DNA of 39,098 bases from Lentisphaeria bacterium (GTDB taxonomy: Bacteria > Verrucomicrobiota > Lentisphaeria > Victivallales > UBA1829): the NCBI GenBank assembly GCA_019408975.1, contig DXVA01000005.1:1-39098 (forward strand), in the 5' to 3' direction. Below are positions 8,756 to 18,189 of this stretch, one piece after another (position 1 is the stretch's first letter; each line of letters starts with the position of its first letter). The position numbers were made by a program, and so were the translations under genes. A model generated the notes under the pieces. That model worked only from the letters and a program-made list of their open reading frames with translations. It was not told where the DNA came from and did no database searches.

Positions 8756-10684
8756 TTACTTCGGAATGGGCTCCAATATGGAACCACTGCCAAACAGCCA
8801 ATAGATACTGTGGGCACTCCATGAGTGACAGTTGGAACGCAACCACCATTGGTTCGGGAATACCTCCGGCATGGTCATGAGTCTTGGATCGGAAGCGGTT
8901 TCCAGATATTTTTTGAAACGTTCTTGAAACAAACTCTCCAGACCGTATGCACGGCAAGCTGCAAGGTAATAAAAGGAAAAGGCGATGCCACACTCATCCA
9001 AAACACCCTGTTCCAATATGGGAATAACAGAAGTCTCTCCAAGTGCCAGCAGAGCCCATACTTGTGCATGTTCGGAAATATAGCTGCGGCTTCTATTTTC
9101 AGTAAAGCAGTTCCGTTCCGGGAGATAATACGCCTTGCGCACTGCAAGCTCCAGTAGGCTGGCATTCTGCTCTGCGGCGTCCGCTGCTTCGGAATCTCCG
9201 AACACCCGTTCCAGATCAGCCAGATCTTTCAGAGAACGGATGAATATCAGGTTCAAAGTACATCCTTCTCCATTCCGGCATTCCGGCGGATACCCAGCTT
9301 CCCAGTTTTCCAGCCAATCAATGAAATTCCATCCGGGAACATGCAGAAGTCCATCCGAATCAAGATGGCCCAACAAGTATGCTGCTGCTTTGCGTATCGA
9401 AGGCAAGAGGAAACGGATCAGTCCATCATTTTTCCGTAAACGTGCATAGTCGTGAACCAGCTGAATCCAGAATGCGGTGAATGACGGGATATGCGTCCGG
9501 TAGAGTTCTCCATATTTCGGGACATACTCCACAGCCTCACGTGTAGGATAGCGGCAACTCATCGCACCCGATTCATACTGACCTTCGGCAAACTGCCGCA
9601 ACGCTTTCTCAATCAGGCGTACATCATCTGTCACGGACACCAGACTGAGCATGGTCAATCTGGTGTCTGAAATATATTGGAGCTGCTCGTAATAAGGGCA
9701 ATCCATCATTGTTTCCGCGGTACAGGCTTCTATGGTGCGCCAAGAATGCTTCAACAGACGCGACAATGCCGGATCACCGGGAATGTCCAACGTCCGGAGC
9801 AAATTCCACGGGTAACCATTGCGGAAGAAGCGCGCTGATTCCAGCCTGGCGTCTTCGAAAAGCGTAATCTCCAGCGTGCGTCCCGCATGCCAGAAATAAT
9901 CATTCCACCGCACTCGTTTTCCTGTAATCCGGAAACGGTCGCCCGGTCCGGAAGAGCATCCGAATGCATCACCCGGCTTCCGTTTCCGGAGAAACTCCGG
10001 AGAAAAATCCTGAACGTCACAACCGGGTTCCACCCACCGCAGACGCACTTCTCCTGTTCCGGAAAATTCGTATTCACCCCAGACGGTGACATAATCCTGA
10101 AACAGGAAGACGGTTCCCGCCCGCCCATAATCTGTGATCTCCTCCCTGCTGATGATGGACGGCAGTATGCCAGGTTCCAAGAGACGGGTATCTTTGAATT
10201 GGACGGGTTTGTGCCATTCGCCTCCTTTGCCGGAAAAGATTTCCCAGTTGAAATCTTCATCAGTAAGAATGTGCGGGTAACTCGCCCAGTCGGTTTTTGT
10301 ATTAACGAACGTACATCCCGCCGCAAGCTGGCATTTCCATGGACCGAAAACCGGATTACCGCATTCCTGAATCCAAAAACCATGACGGATCGACATCTGG
10401 CCATACGCAGTCATGCCATGGCCAAAGCAATAGACCGCCGCCGTCAGGCAATGAATCCCTGATTCAAGCCTCAGTGTGACGTGATTGGAAAACCACCGTT
10501 GCACCGTTCCCCGTTCCGGACCGGACGTGATGAAGCCCCCATCGCAAAACAGCTGGCAACGTTCATCCGCGCTGTAATCAAACTCCAAAGTTATTTTCTG
10601 CTTCAGTGTGAAGCAGGTGCGGTAGACACACAAATACGGAGGATCAATCGGCACAACCGGTTTCATCCATATTTTTGAAGACAT
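8756..10684 (-). CDS. GH78-related alpha-L-rhamnosidase-like protein, non-canonical active site
   Basis: 642 residues without a signal peptide, so probably cytoplasmic. An N-terminal beta-rich part is followed by an (alpha/alpha)6-barrel region of the rhamnosidase type. The motif DCPYYEQLQYISDTR at about residues 326-340 aligns with the GH78 active-site block DCPQRxERxGW. The glutamate falls one place early (E then Q instead of x then E), and the C-terminal GATTxWE block that carries the second catalytic glutamate in GH78 is not present; the chain ends in NCHSWSAHSIYWLFGSG. It may cut a different glycoside with another residue set. It lies between the clan-A glycosidase and the symporter on the same strand with gaps of 38-46 bp, consistent with co-transcription. 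Confidence 0.72.
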   Translation of the reverse strand: MSSKIWMKPVVPIDPPYLCVYRTCFTLKQKITLEFDYSADERCQLFCDGGFITSGPERGTVQRWFSNHVTLRLESGIHCLTAAVYCFGHGMTAYGQMSIRHGFWIQECGNPVFGPWKCQLAAGCTFVNTKTDWASYPHILTDEDFNWEIFSGKGGEWHKPVQFKDTRLLEPGILPSIISREEITDYGRAGTVFLFQDYVTVWGEYEFSGTGEVRLRWVEPGCDVQDFSPEFLRKRKPGDAFGCSSGPGDRFRITGKRVRWNDYFWHAGRTLEITLFEDARLESARFFRNGYPWNLLRTLDIPGDPALSRLLKHSWRTIEACTAETMMDCPYYEQLQYISDTRLTMLSLVSVTDDVRLIEKALRQFAEGQYESGAMSCRYPTREAVEYVPKYGELYRTHIPSFTAFWIQLVHDYARLRKNDGLIRFLLPSIRKAAAYLLGHLDSDGLLHVPGWNFIDWLENWEAGYPPECRNGEGCTLNLIFIRSLKDLADLERVFGDSEAADAAEQNASLLELAVRKAYYLPERNCFTENRSRSYISEHAQVWALLALGETSVIPILEQGVLDECGIAFSFYYLAACRAYGLESLFQERFKKYLETASDPRLMTMPEVFPNQWWLRSNCHSWSAHSIYWLFGSGSILEPIPK

Positions 10685-10730
10685 TACAAATTCCCTATTC
10701 CGTTATTTCCATTCATTTGCCGATCATCAA

Positions 10731-13700
10731 TCATTTGCGTTCCTTTCCGTCGTCATAGTTCAGCATGGGATAAAACGAAGTATTGACGATGTGCCCCACC
10801 CCGGGCGCAATCTGTATCCAGGAATCCCGCACATCGCTGTCGCATTCATTCAGCATCAGATTGAACCGGAATCCCTGTTTGAGTTTTTCCAGATCGGCTC
10901 CGAAAGCGCTCCACGGAATCTGAAGTTCGTAGATAGTCCGGTTTCCGTTGCGTGAAATCCGGCAGTCAAAAACGGAGATATCCGGGCGGAACCCCGCTGC
11001 GGGAGTCCAGACGTAGCGCTCAATTTCACCGTCATTGCGCAGGGCGCAACCAAACTGCCAGACATCTTTCTGTCCGGGGAACTGGCAGAACACCTGCAGA
11101 GAGTCTCCATGCCAGATATTTCCTCCGCGGTGCGTCTGGCGGTGTTCATCGTCCGTGGCATCCACCCGGATCCGGAAGAATTTTTTATCAGCGGCCACCC
11201 GGACTTCTGCGGAAAGATCCTGCGGGCCTTTCCAAAGCCGGAACACGTTGCCGGGATCTGCGTCAAAGAGTTCCACCACCTGTTCCCGCCTGTTCATAAC
11301 GGCGAAAGGTTCCTTTGCGTATTCTTTCCGCAGAAGATAGCCCAGATTGACGGGAATGGTGAGTTCCCCTTTCAGACCATTGTCCCCTTGTGCGCGAATC
11401 TGGATTGTCGAATCTGCCACCAGACCTGCGCGGCTGTATTCCAAATGCAGAATGACATCCTTGCGCCCTTTGGCGGGGAGAAGCGTTCCCGGTAGTTCTG
11501 TGGCGGTGATTCCGGGAGGACATTCCAGATGGAAACGGATGTTCGCCGGCCTGCCGGATGGATTGAACACGGTAAGCGGGAGCTCTACCCGTGTGCCTTC
11601 GCTCAGAAAAAGACGTTTCCGGGAGTAAGAAAGTATGCTGTCCCCTTTTTCGCAGCGCGTTGCGTTTTTCAAACGCAGGGCGCACGGCTCATTCGACACG
11701 GACAGGGAAACCAGATTCCCCAGACGCGGCGCCGGATGGACATTGCCCCACAAGTCCACAATCTCCGCCTGTTCCGCATCCGTCAGGAACGTATGTTGCG
11801 CCACGGTGCCCCGCCGGTCATGCCATACTGCGAATACCAGATCCTTCCCGTGCCGGAACCGGAATACATTGACCCCGGTTCCGTCGGAGAGGTCTTCCTC
11901 AAAACTGGTGTCACCACTCAGGAGACCGGTCAGTGTGTTATAAACGACATAGACGGGTTTGGGATAATAGTCGTTGGTCAACATTCCGTAATTGTGTTCC
12001 GGATTGCCGGGATCGAAGCCATCGTTGCGCAGATCATACCAGGTATAGCCGATGGAGCCGCGCGACCATGCGAAGACCAGTTTTTTGAACAGGGCCCTGG
12101 CCTGACGGAGTTCTCCGTAACCTGTTGAGGTCAGTGCTGTCTCATGTGCATACCAAGGCATTTTTTCCAGTCCGGTGCGCTTCCGCATTGGAAGCATTTC
12201 GTTGTCGATCATGCTGCGGAAATATTCCAGTGTGCCATGTCCATGGAAGCAATGGACGTCGAACAGATTTTTGCACAACGTCATTGCCTTTTCATGGAAT
12301 CCGTTTTTGCTCACGAAGTTGCAGAATCCGCCGCTCAGCAGTTCCGCTTTCGGGGCAAAACGGTTGCGGGCATCGTGCGCAATCTCCGCCAGAGTATGAT
12401 ACTCTTCCGGAGAGAAAGAGGAAAACGTTTCCAAATCCGGTTCATTCCAAATTTCAAACGCCTTGATCCGTCCGCCATAATGTCGAAAAATCTCATCGCA
12501 GTATGCCTTCCAGACTTCCGGGCGCGGCATTCCCGCATGTGGTTTTTTTTCATCTTTCCGAGGTTTTTTGTTAGCCCATGCCGCCGAGCCGTGGAGTACA
12601 AGTTGCACCTGAAGTCCATGTTCCTGCATGAAATCGATCACGGAATCGAAAAAACGATAATTCCAATATCCGGGGACAGGCTGAATCCAGCCGATCCCGA
12701 ACCCGTCGCGGATGAACCGGATTCCGACGGTGCGGCAGGCTTCCGCCTCAATCTTCCACGTTGCGGGATCCCTTTCCGACCAGTGCGTGTTCACTCCAAA
12801 CCGGAATTGTCCGGGACGGTAAGGCTGCTGAGTCCCCGTCGGATTCATAAACACGAATGAGCGTGTGATTTTTTCCGGCTTTTCCCCCTGCACTTCGATA
12901 ACCGCGTCCACATAATAGATTCCGTATTTTTCCGGATTTGGTATCCGGTAGAAGCGGCGGGCGCCCGGTCCAATCATCTCCTTGCCTGTAATAGCGCCTC
13001 CAACCTGTTTCCCGTTCACATCACGCACCGTGATCGTATTGGTACAGGCAATCCGGCTTCTGTTTGGATTGAAAACGACTCCCAGACAGACCCGGTTCTC
13101 CCGTGGTGAAACAACCCGGACCGAATGTCCGGTAAAAAGGTCAAACTGAAACGGAAGCATTTCCGCCGCCTTTTTCACGGGTGGCGGGTTTTCCTGTTTA
13201 CCGGAGGGCGTGATGTCAATATCAATTGAGTGCAGGAACATTTCCCCTTTGCCGGACTTGGGGGGAAAGCTGACTGCCATGCCGGAAAGTCGGATCGGAA
13301 AATCAAACTGTCCGTTTCTTTTCGATGAGTCTTTTCCGCTCATCCATGAGACTTTGCTCTTGTATGTTCCTGGAATCCGGAAATCTGCCGTGCCCCTGCC
13401 ATTCGCGTCATAGCTAATCTTGGAACCGACCGGAAACACTTCCCCGTCACGGTCAAGGAAGCGCAACTGCAATTCCTGCGGAGGGGTACCCTTCCCTGTC
13501 TGGAGTGTTACACGAACCTTCAATTCAGCAAACCGGGGAATTGCCGGAGTTTCCCGGAGCCAACCGAATTCAGCCCAGTTTTTTTGATTTGCATCCCACA
13601 GAAAATGCAGGAATGGAGCCTCGTCCCCGCCTTTGAGAATTCGGACTTGCTGTCCGGCTTTTCCAAACGGCGATGCCGCCGGAATATCCAGTTTCATTTT

Positions 13701-13769
13701 CTCGGCGAAAACAGAGCTCCCGCATATAATCACGGCTGAAATGACAGCAGCATGGATGTTTCTTTTCAT
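10731..13769 (-). CDS. Secreted clan GH-A glycoside hydrolase (GH39/GH5-like) with C-terminal CBM9-like domain
   Basis: 1012 residues beginning with a signal peptide (MKRNIHAAVISAVIICGSSVFA) and a strong AAGGAG-type ribosome-binding site. An N-terminal beta-sandwich region (about 25-330) leads to a TIM-barrel domain (about 335-620). FRFGVNTHW opens the barrel, FEIWNEPD near residue 440 supplies the likely acid/base glutamate, and WYAHETALTS near 540 the nucleophile, as in clan GH-A. A beta domain follows, and the last 170 residues (from about 836, ELFDADPGNVFRLWKGP) resemble a CBM9/DOMON-like sugar-binding module. The family within clan A is uncertain; GH39 is the closest in feel. It would act outside the cytoplasm on a polysaccharide, releasing oligosaccharides for the cluster's other enzymes. 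Confidence 0.78.
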   Translation of the reverse strand: MKRNIHAAVISAVIICGSSVFAEKMKLDIPAASPFGKAGQQVRILKGGDEAPFLHFLWDANQKNWAEFGWLRETPAIPRFAELKVRVTLQTGKGTPPQELQLRFLDRDGEVFPVGSKISYDANGRGTADFRIPGTYKSKVSWMSGKDSSKRNGQFDFPIRLSGMAVSFPPKSGKGEMFLHSIDIDITPSGKQENPPPVKKAAEMLPFQFDLFTGHSVRVVSPRENRVCLGVVFNPNRSRIACTNTITVRDVNGKQVGGAITGKEMIGPGARRFYRIPNPEKYGIYYVDAVIEVQGEKPEKITRSFVFMNPTGTQQPYRPGQFRFGVNTHWSERDPATWKIEAEACRTVGIRFIRDGFGIGWIQPVPGYWNYRFFDSVIDFMQEHGLQVQLVLHGSAAWANKKPRKDEKKPHAGMPRPEVWKAYCDEIFRHYGGRIKAFEIWNEPDLETFSSFSPEEYHTLAEIAHDARNRFAPKAELLSGGFCNFVSKNGFHEKAMTLCKNLFDVHCFHGHGTLEYFRSMIDNEMLPMRKRTGLEKMPWYAHETALTSTGYGELRQARALFKKLVFAWSRGSIGYTWYDLRNDGFDPGNPEHNYGMLTNDYYPKPVYVVYNTLTGLLSGDTSFEEDLSDGTGVNVFRFRHGKDLVFAVWHDRRGTVAQHTFLTDAEQAEIVDLWGNVHPAPRLGNLVSLSVSNEPCALRLKNATRCEKGDSILSYSRKRLFLSEGTRVELPLTVFNPSGRPANIRFHLECPPGITATELPGTLLPAKGRKDVILHLEYSRAGLVADSTIQIRAQGDNGLKGELTIPVNLGYLLRKEYAKEPFAVMNRREQVVELFDADPGNVFRLWKGPQDLSAEVRVAADKKFFRIRVDATDDEHRQTHRGGNIWHGDSLQVFCQFPGQKDVWQFGCALRNDGEIERYVWTPAAGFRPDISVFDCRISRNGNRTIYELQIPWSAFGADLEKLKQGFRFNLMLNECDSDVRDSWIQIAPGVGHIVNTSFYPMLNYDDGKERK

Positions 13770-13856
13770 CCCGTCTCCTTATCAGTTTTTTTTGTAACCT
13801 TTAAAAATTGAATTTGTTTTGGCAGTCCCGCCTCAGCAGTGGCATCTTTTATCACT

Positions 13857-14630
13857 TCAATACACAACCATAGCGCCCCTGCTGAATTTGATATATTTGA
13901 CTTGCAAATCGTTATCCTGATGAATTTTTTTCAGATTGGAGGACCATACTCCCGGCGAAGTAGCCTCGATATGACCATCGTAATACAGAACGTTACCCTG
14001 ATTGGCATGCACATCGGAAAAGCCATGGGAAAAAGTACCAATGCCTGCGAGCGAATAAGTCGCTTTCATTTTTCCCTCTTCCAGAAGTGCCGCATCCCCG
14101 TATACCGGAGTGGAAGAGGGATAAGCGGCAGCTTTGAAATTAACGGCGAAAGCCTCGTTGTTGTTTATATTGATACTCCATTTTTCAGGCAGAGTATAGG
14201 CCCCCTGCCCACTCCACCATTTAGGGAATGCAAAACCATAAGTCGAAGCTAGCGCCCCGGCATTTCTCATGGGGAGATCTGGGCAGAACAGGATTTTTTC
14301 CCTTCCGACCGGAGTTCCATTATCCGGAGTTTTCAGATTATCATCACGATTCAGACCTATCAGGAGTTTCGGGGCGACATAAGTACCAGTTCCATACTGA
14401 AACAGGAATAGATCATTATAATCGCTCAAATATGCAAAGTTAAGCTGTCCGACCTGTTTCAGATTGCCGATACAGGAAATGGCGCGGGCTCTTTTTCTTG
14501 CGGAATTCAGCACGGGCATCAACATCCCTGCCAGAATCGCTATAATAGCAATAACAATAAGGAGCTCTATAAGGGTGAAATTCCTACGGTTCCTCCCTGT
14601 TGCCGGACGATACGTAATTCGACAATTCAT
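13857..14630 (-). CDS. Pseudopilin-like protein with H-x9-DG C-terminal motif
   Basis: 257 residues. The class III signal is RRNFTLIELLIVIAIIAILAG (phenylalanine after the cleavage point, glutamate at +5), followed by a helix ending in NSARKRARAISC. This is the N-terminal cleavage/methylation domain of type II secretion pseudopilins. Near the C-terminus, HANQGNVLYYDG fits the H-x9-DG signature of the processing-associated family seen in PVC-group bacteria. The ATG at 14630 has GAGGAGAA about 7 bp upstream; the longer open frame beyond it overlaps the AraC gene on the other strand and is rejected. It is divergent from the AraC regulator with a 138-bp spacer and lies just upstream of the secreted clan-A glycosidase. 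Its cellular role is not known; a surface-exposed, carbohydrate-related role is suggested by the neighbours. Confidence 0.85.
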   Translation of the reverse strand: MNCRITYRPATGRNRRNFTLIELLIVIAIIAILAGMLMPVLNSARKRARAISCIGNLKQVGQLNFAYLSDYNDLFLFQYGTGTYVAPKLLIGLNRDDNLKTPDNGTPVGREKILFCPDLPMRNAGALASTYGFAFPKWWSGQGAYTLPEKWSININNNEAFAVNFKAAAYPSSTPVYGDAALLEEGKMKATYSLAGIGTFSHGFSDVHANQGNVLYYDGHIEATSPGVWSSNLKKIHQDNDLQVKYIKFSRGAMVVY

Positions 14631-14768
14631 ATCCAGTTCTCCTCTTTTTTGTTGTTTTTTCCTTGAAAATATTCTTGTCGATGCTTTATTATATATCAAT
14701 TTCATGGAAAATAAAATGGACAGAAGAAAAAAAAATGTGTCTGTTTGAAACCCGAAGGCTGTTTTTTC

Positions 14769-15563
14769 ATGCTGGAATACACCGAAAAACAGGATACTAG
14801 CAATTTCCTGAAAATCTATTGCTGCTGTTACGAGGAGAACATCTTCCCGTGGATTCAGGACAACTTGCAGACTCCTTCCTGGCGTTTTTACTGGAACATG
14901 GGTCCCGGAGCCTATCTTCGCTTCGACGAAAAGGAAGTGCCTCTTCTGCCGGAATATTTCTACATCATACCGGGGTATCTGCGTTTTTCCACGCTGGCAA
15001 AGGTGCCGTTCTCCCAGTTTTATATTCATTTTGACCTGAGTGAACGTCAATTGCCACAGAATGAACTGTTCCGATTGCCGGCAGAGGAAAAATCGCAGGA
15101 ACTGATCCGGCGTTTTATTCAGCGGAATGTCATCCCGGAGAACCGGCAACTGACTTGGCTAACCGCCGTTTCCATAGTCTCATCCGCACTGTTGTGTTTG
15201 GAAGAAAGTATCCTGCGTTTGCCTCCGGAATATGATCCGCGCATCGAAAGAGTTCTAACTTGGATTCATAAACATTTGAACAAAATTCACAACAACGAAT
15301 CGTTAGCGGAAATGGCAGGCATGAGTCGCAACGGCTTCCTGCGTCTTTTTGAAAATTCACTGGGCGAGGCGCCACAAAAATACTGTCGGAGAAAAAGAAT
15401 CGAACACGCCTGCGAACTGTTGCACTTCAGTGATCTGTCTCTGGAGGAAATCGCAGCGGAAACCGGATTTTCCGACCGCTATCATTTTACGAGGGTATTC
15501 TGGAAAGTGATGCACTTCACACCGGCGGCATTTCGCCGACAACTGCGCTCAGGACGAAAATGA
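14769..15563 (+). CDS. AraC family transcriptional regulator
   Basis: 264 residues. The N-terminal 150 or so residues form a cupin-like sensing region (WRFYWNMGPGAYLRFDE, YIIPGYLRFST), and the last 100 residues carry the two HTH units of AraC/XylS proteins. The first HTH is SLAEMAGMSRNGFLRLFENS and the second is SLEEIAAETGFSDRYHFTRV, followed by FTPAAFRRQ. The first ATG is at 14769 with a GAAGG about 10 bp upstream. It is the only regulator in the cargo cluster and sits between the pseudopilin and the rhaA operon, so it most probably senses rhamnose or a rhamnoside and controls the flanking operons, as RhaS/RhaR do in enterobacteria. That link is inferred from position. Confidence 0.85.
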   Translation: MLEYTEKQDTSNFLKIYCCCYEENIFPWIQDNLQTPSWRFYWNMGPGAYLRFDEKEVPLLPEYFYIIPGYLRFSTLAKVPFSQFYIHFDLSERQLPQNELFRLPAEEKSQELIRRFIQRNVIPENRQLTWLTAVSIVSSALLCLEESILRLPPEYDPRIERVLTWIHKHLNKIHNNESLAEMAGMSRNGFLRLFENSLGEAPQKYCRRKRIEHACELLHFSDLSLEEIAAETGFSDRYHFTRVFWKVMHFTPAAFRRQLRSGRK

Positions 15564-15607
15564 ACTGCCGATATAGAACTTAGCACGATCGAAAAAATTT
15601 TAGAAAA

Positions 15608-15639
15608 ATACCGGAATGAACAGAAATCCAATCCGGTAT
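15608..15639 (-). terminator. Probable terminator of the rhaA-esterase-GH78 operon
   Basis: An 8-bp stem (ATACCGGA at 15608-15615 with TCCGGTAT at 15632-15639) and a 16-base loop. On the minus strand it is followed directly by TTTTTC. It lies 9 bp after the GH78 stop codon. Short stem and large loop make it moderate. Confidence 0.5.
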
Positions 15640-15648
15640 CAGGTTCCG

Positions 15649-18180
15649 TCATAAGGCAAACACCAAGAAATGTTTGCCGCCACGATATTCCTGTGGTTTA
15701 CAGTGAGGAATACGTACCATGGCACGGCATCCGGCAGGTATCTCGAATCGGTACTCCACCAGACTTCCGTTCCGTTTCCAATGCGAGCGCACCATACCTG
15801 CGCGTGATTTATAATCCGCTTCCACATGTCCCAGTTCATTCAGGAATAATGGAGCCAACTCAAAATGGTCAAATCCGGCTGTGTCCGGCAAAACCCGGAT
15901 TCCGGCGGGATAGCGGAACAGCCAAGCACAGGGACATCCCAACATTGGGTGGTTGTGTGAATTCATACCGGTTCCGGTGGCCAGCTCCCAACGTTCCCAA
16001 AGGGTTGTGGCACCATTTGCCAGCATATATCCCCAGCCCGGATAATCCGAGGACGAAACCAACCGCCAGACTAAATTGCCATATCCATATCGTGACAACG
16101 TCTCCAACAGATACCGGGTGCCGATGTTTCCGGTCGTGTGTTTACAGGCGTTTTCCTGGAAAAGTTCCGCAAGGCGCGCAGCGGCAAGCGGCTTTTCCTC
16201 TTCAGAAAACAGATCACAGTAAACAGCATAGGCATAGGCGGACTGGCTCTCGCGCTTCAGCCGCCCGGGACCAGAACGGAATATCCGCAGAAAATCTTCC
16301 CGTATCTGTTCTCGGTTTATCAGGATGTCCGAAGTATCCTTGCCGATGATTCCGGCAATTCGTTCCAGTAGAAGCAACGCGTAATGTGCCAAAGCGGTTG
16401 CAACCAGTTCATGCGGAACTGTAAAATTACGCGGGCTGTCATGCCCGAGATTGAATTTTAGCGGAGGCACCCAATCTCCAACCCAGCCGCCTTTCCGCAG
16501 AATTCCATCGGAATCACGGCTGTTCAGAAGGCAGTCCACCCAATGACAAAAATTCGGATACCATCGTTCCAGCTGAGAACGTTTGCCGTAGAAGGCATAA
16601 TTCAGCCACGCCGATTCCAGAAAACTGGAACAGACCGGATCTATTTCAAATCCCCAGTGAAGTGGAGCTGTCATTGGAATATCGCCTGTTTCCTGATTTT
16701 GTGCTTCCGCAATATCACATAGCCATTTACTCTGAAGGTTTGATTCATCAAACAGGTAAAGGGAACTCTCACAACGCGCCATCATGTCATTAAGCCATCC
16801 CATGCGCTCCGTCCGCTGCGGACAATCAGTTGGGACAGCATGAAGATTGCTTTCTTCTGTTCGGCGGATCATCTCGAAAATCCGATTCACCAGTTCATTG
16901 TCGCAGGAGAAACTACCCGTCGGACGACAGCCGCTCCGCAACACAATTCCGGTCAAAGTATCGGATTCTGGCACTGTAGGCAGGCCGCGCACTTCGACAT
17001 AGCGGAAACCATGGTAGGTGAAATGCGGTTCGTAAACCTCATAACCAGGACTCCCTTTTGCAATGTAGACATCTACTGCATGATCACCCAACAGATTTTC
17101 CTGATTCGCAGTCCCGTCTGAATAACGAGTTTCCGAGAAGATTAGTTCCACGCGGGTACCCGCCGGGGCGTGAATTTTCAGACGACACCAACCTGCAAAG
17201 TTACGTCCGAAATCCACGCTGTAACGTCCGTTGGAAAGTGGAACAATATGAACCGGTGAAATTTCTTCCTGCGGAGCGATTGGTTCTTCTTCCAGTCCGC
17301 GTGGTTCACCGGCAAGCCCTGAAACTCGGAATGCCGCCCGTTGACACGGCAATTTGACTCCGCTGGGCAGTGTCCATGAGGAAGCAACTTCCTGCCGGGC
17401 GTCGTATTCCTCGCCGCCATAGATACTGTTGCGAAAAACAGGCGACCGCCAAGCATACGGTAGAGAGAGATAATGCGAGCGAACAAGTAACTGTCGGTCA
17501 GCCTCAATTCGGTAACAGACGACTGGAGTTCCATACCATCCCGCTCCAGCATGAACGGCAAAAACATTTTCCCCCGGCCTCAACAGTTCCGTGACATCAT
17601 AAGTCAAATAGTGCCAACTTTTGGAGTAATCGCTCTGTGCCGGTTGAAGGACAGCATTGCCCCCCAACCGGACTCCGTTGAGCCACGACTCCGACCATGC
17701 CGGACCTCCCAGATAGACGCGCGCCATCCGATATTCAGACGGAACTTCGAAATAGTGCTGAAAATAGACTGCATGTCCTGACCAGCCACCGGGAAAACCG
17801 ATCCATTGTATATCCCAATCCTTAAGAGTAAGCAGCCCGGTCTCGAAAAATGCAGAGGGACTCCAAGGGCTTTCCCTGCCGATTTCATCCCAAAGCTTTA
17901 CCTGCCAGTAAATCCGGTCACGGCTTTGAAGCGCCGGGCCACCGTAACGATGTCCGGCACAAACATGTCCCTGAATTTTGCCGGAATCCCAAAGTAGAGG
18001 AACATCAGCGGAAAATGAAGCGTCTTTCGATGCTCGAATTCTCCATGCGGACTGTTCATGTGGGACGGAATCGGGAGAGATGCACCATGAAAATTCAGGA
18101 CTTACACCATTGATTCCCAGTGGATTTGTTAAATTTTCTGTTTTCAGATCAATTGGTAGAATAGTAGATTGTTTGGTCAT
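15649..18180 (-). CDS. Alpha-L-rhamnosidase, GH78
   Basis: 843 residues, no signal peptide. The domain order is the standard one: N-terminal Ig-like and beta-sandwich regions, an (alpha/alpha)6 barrel, then a C-terminal beta sandwich. The active-site block DCPQRTERMGW is near residue 450, with the general-acid glutamate in TER, and GATTLWERWE near residue 723, where the WE glutamate is the second catalytic residue of GH78. It hydrolyses terminal alpha-L-rhamnose from oligosaccharides or glycosides, in the cytoplasm judging from the N-terminus. The ATG at 18180 has AGGA 7 bp upstream and starts 9 bp after the esterase stop; the TTG two codons earlier is less likely. Third gene of the rhaA operon. 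Confidence 0.92.
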   Translation of the reverse strand: MTKQSTILPIDLKTENLTNPLGINGVSPEFSWCISPDSVPHEQSAWRIRASKDASFSADVPLLWDSGKIQGHVCAGHRYGGPALQSRDRIYWQVKLWDEIGRESPWSPSAFFETGLLTLKDWDIQWIGFPGGWSGHAVYFQHYFEVPSEYRMARVYLGGPAWSESWLNGVRLGGNAVLQPAQSDYSKSWHYLTYDVTELLRPGENVFAVHAGAGWYGTPVVCYRIEADRQLLVRSHYLSLPYAWRSPVFRNSIYGGEEYDARQEVASSWTLPSGVKLPCQRAAFRVSGLAGEPRGLEEEPIAPQEEISPVHIVPLSNGRYSVDFGRNFAGWCRLKIHAPAGTRVELIFSETRYSDGTANQENLLGDHAVDVYIAKGSPGYEVYEPHFTYHGFRYVEVRGLPTVPESDTLTGIVLRSGCRPTGSFSCDNELVNRIFEMIRRTEESNLHAVPTDCPQRTERMGWLNDMMARCESSLYLFDESNLQSKWLCDIAEAQNQETGDIPMTAPLHWGFEIDPVCSSFLESAWLNYAFYGKRSQLERWYPNFCHWVDCLLNSRDSDGILRKGGWVGDWVPPLKFNLGHDSPRNFTVPHELVATALAHYALLLLERIAGIIGKDTSDILINREQIREDFLRIFRSGPGRLKRESQSAYAYAVYCDLFSEEEKPLAAARLAELFQENACKHTTGNIGTRYLLETLSRYGYGNLVWRLVSSSDYPGWGYMLANGATTLWERWELATGTGMNSHNHPMLGCPCAWLFRYPAGIRVLPDTAGFDHFELAPLFLNELGHVEADYKSRAGMVRSHWKRNGSLVEYRFEIPAGCRAMVRIPHCKPQEYRGGKHFLVFAL

Positions 18181-18189
18181 TTTCAATCC

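Noticed and set aside
7068..8804. 578-residue open frame on the plus strand
   Set aside because: It lies fully opposite the SSS symporter, and its product is rich in Arg, His, Asp and Glu with no hydrophobic pattern, typical of the antisense frame of a GC-rich membrane protein.
14631..15149. N-terminal extension of the pseudopilin frame
   Set aside because: It runs antisense to the AraC gene, and the pseudopilin has a good ribosome-binding site and a class III signal at the ATG at 14630.
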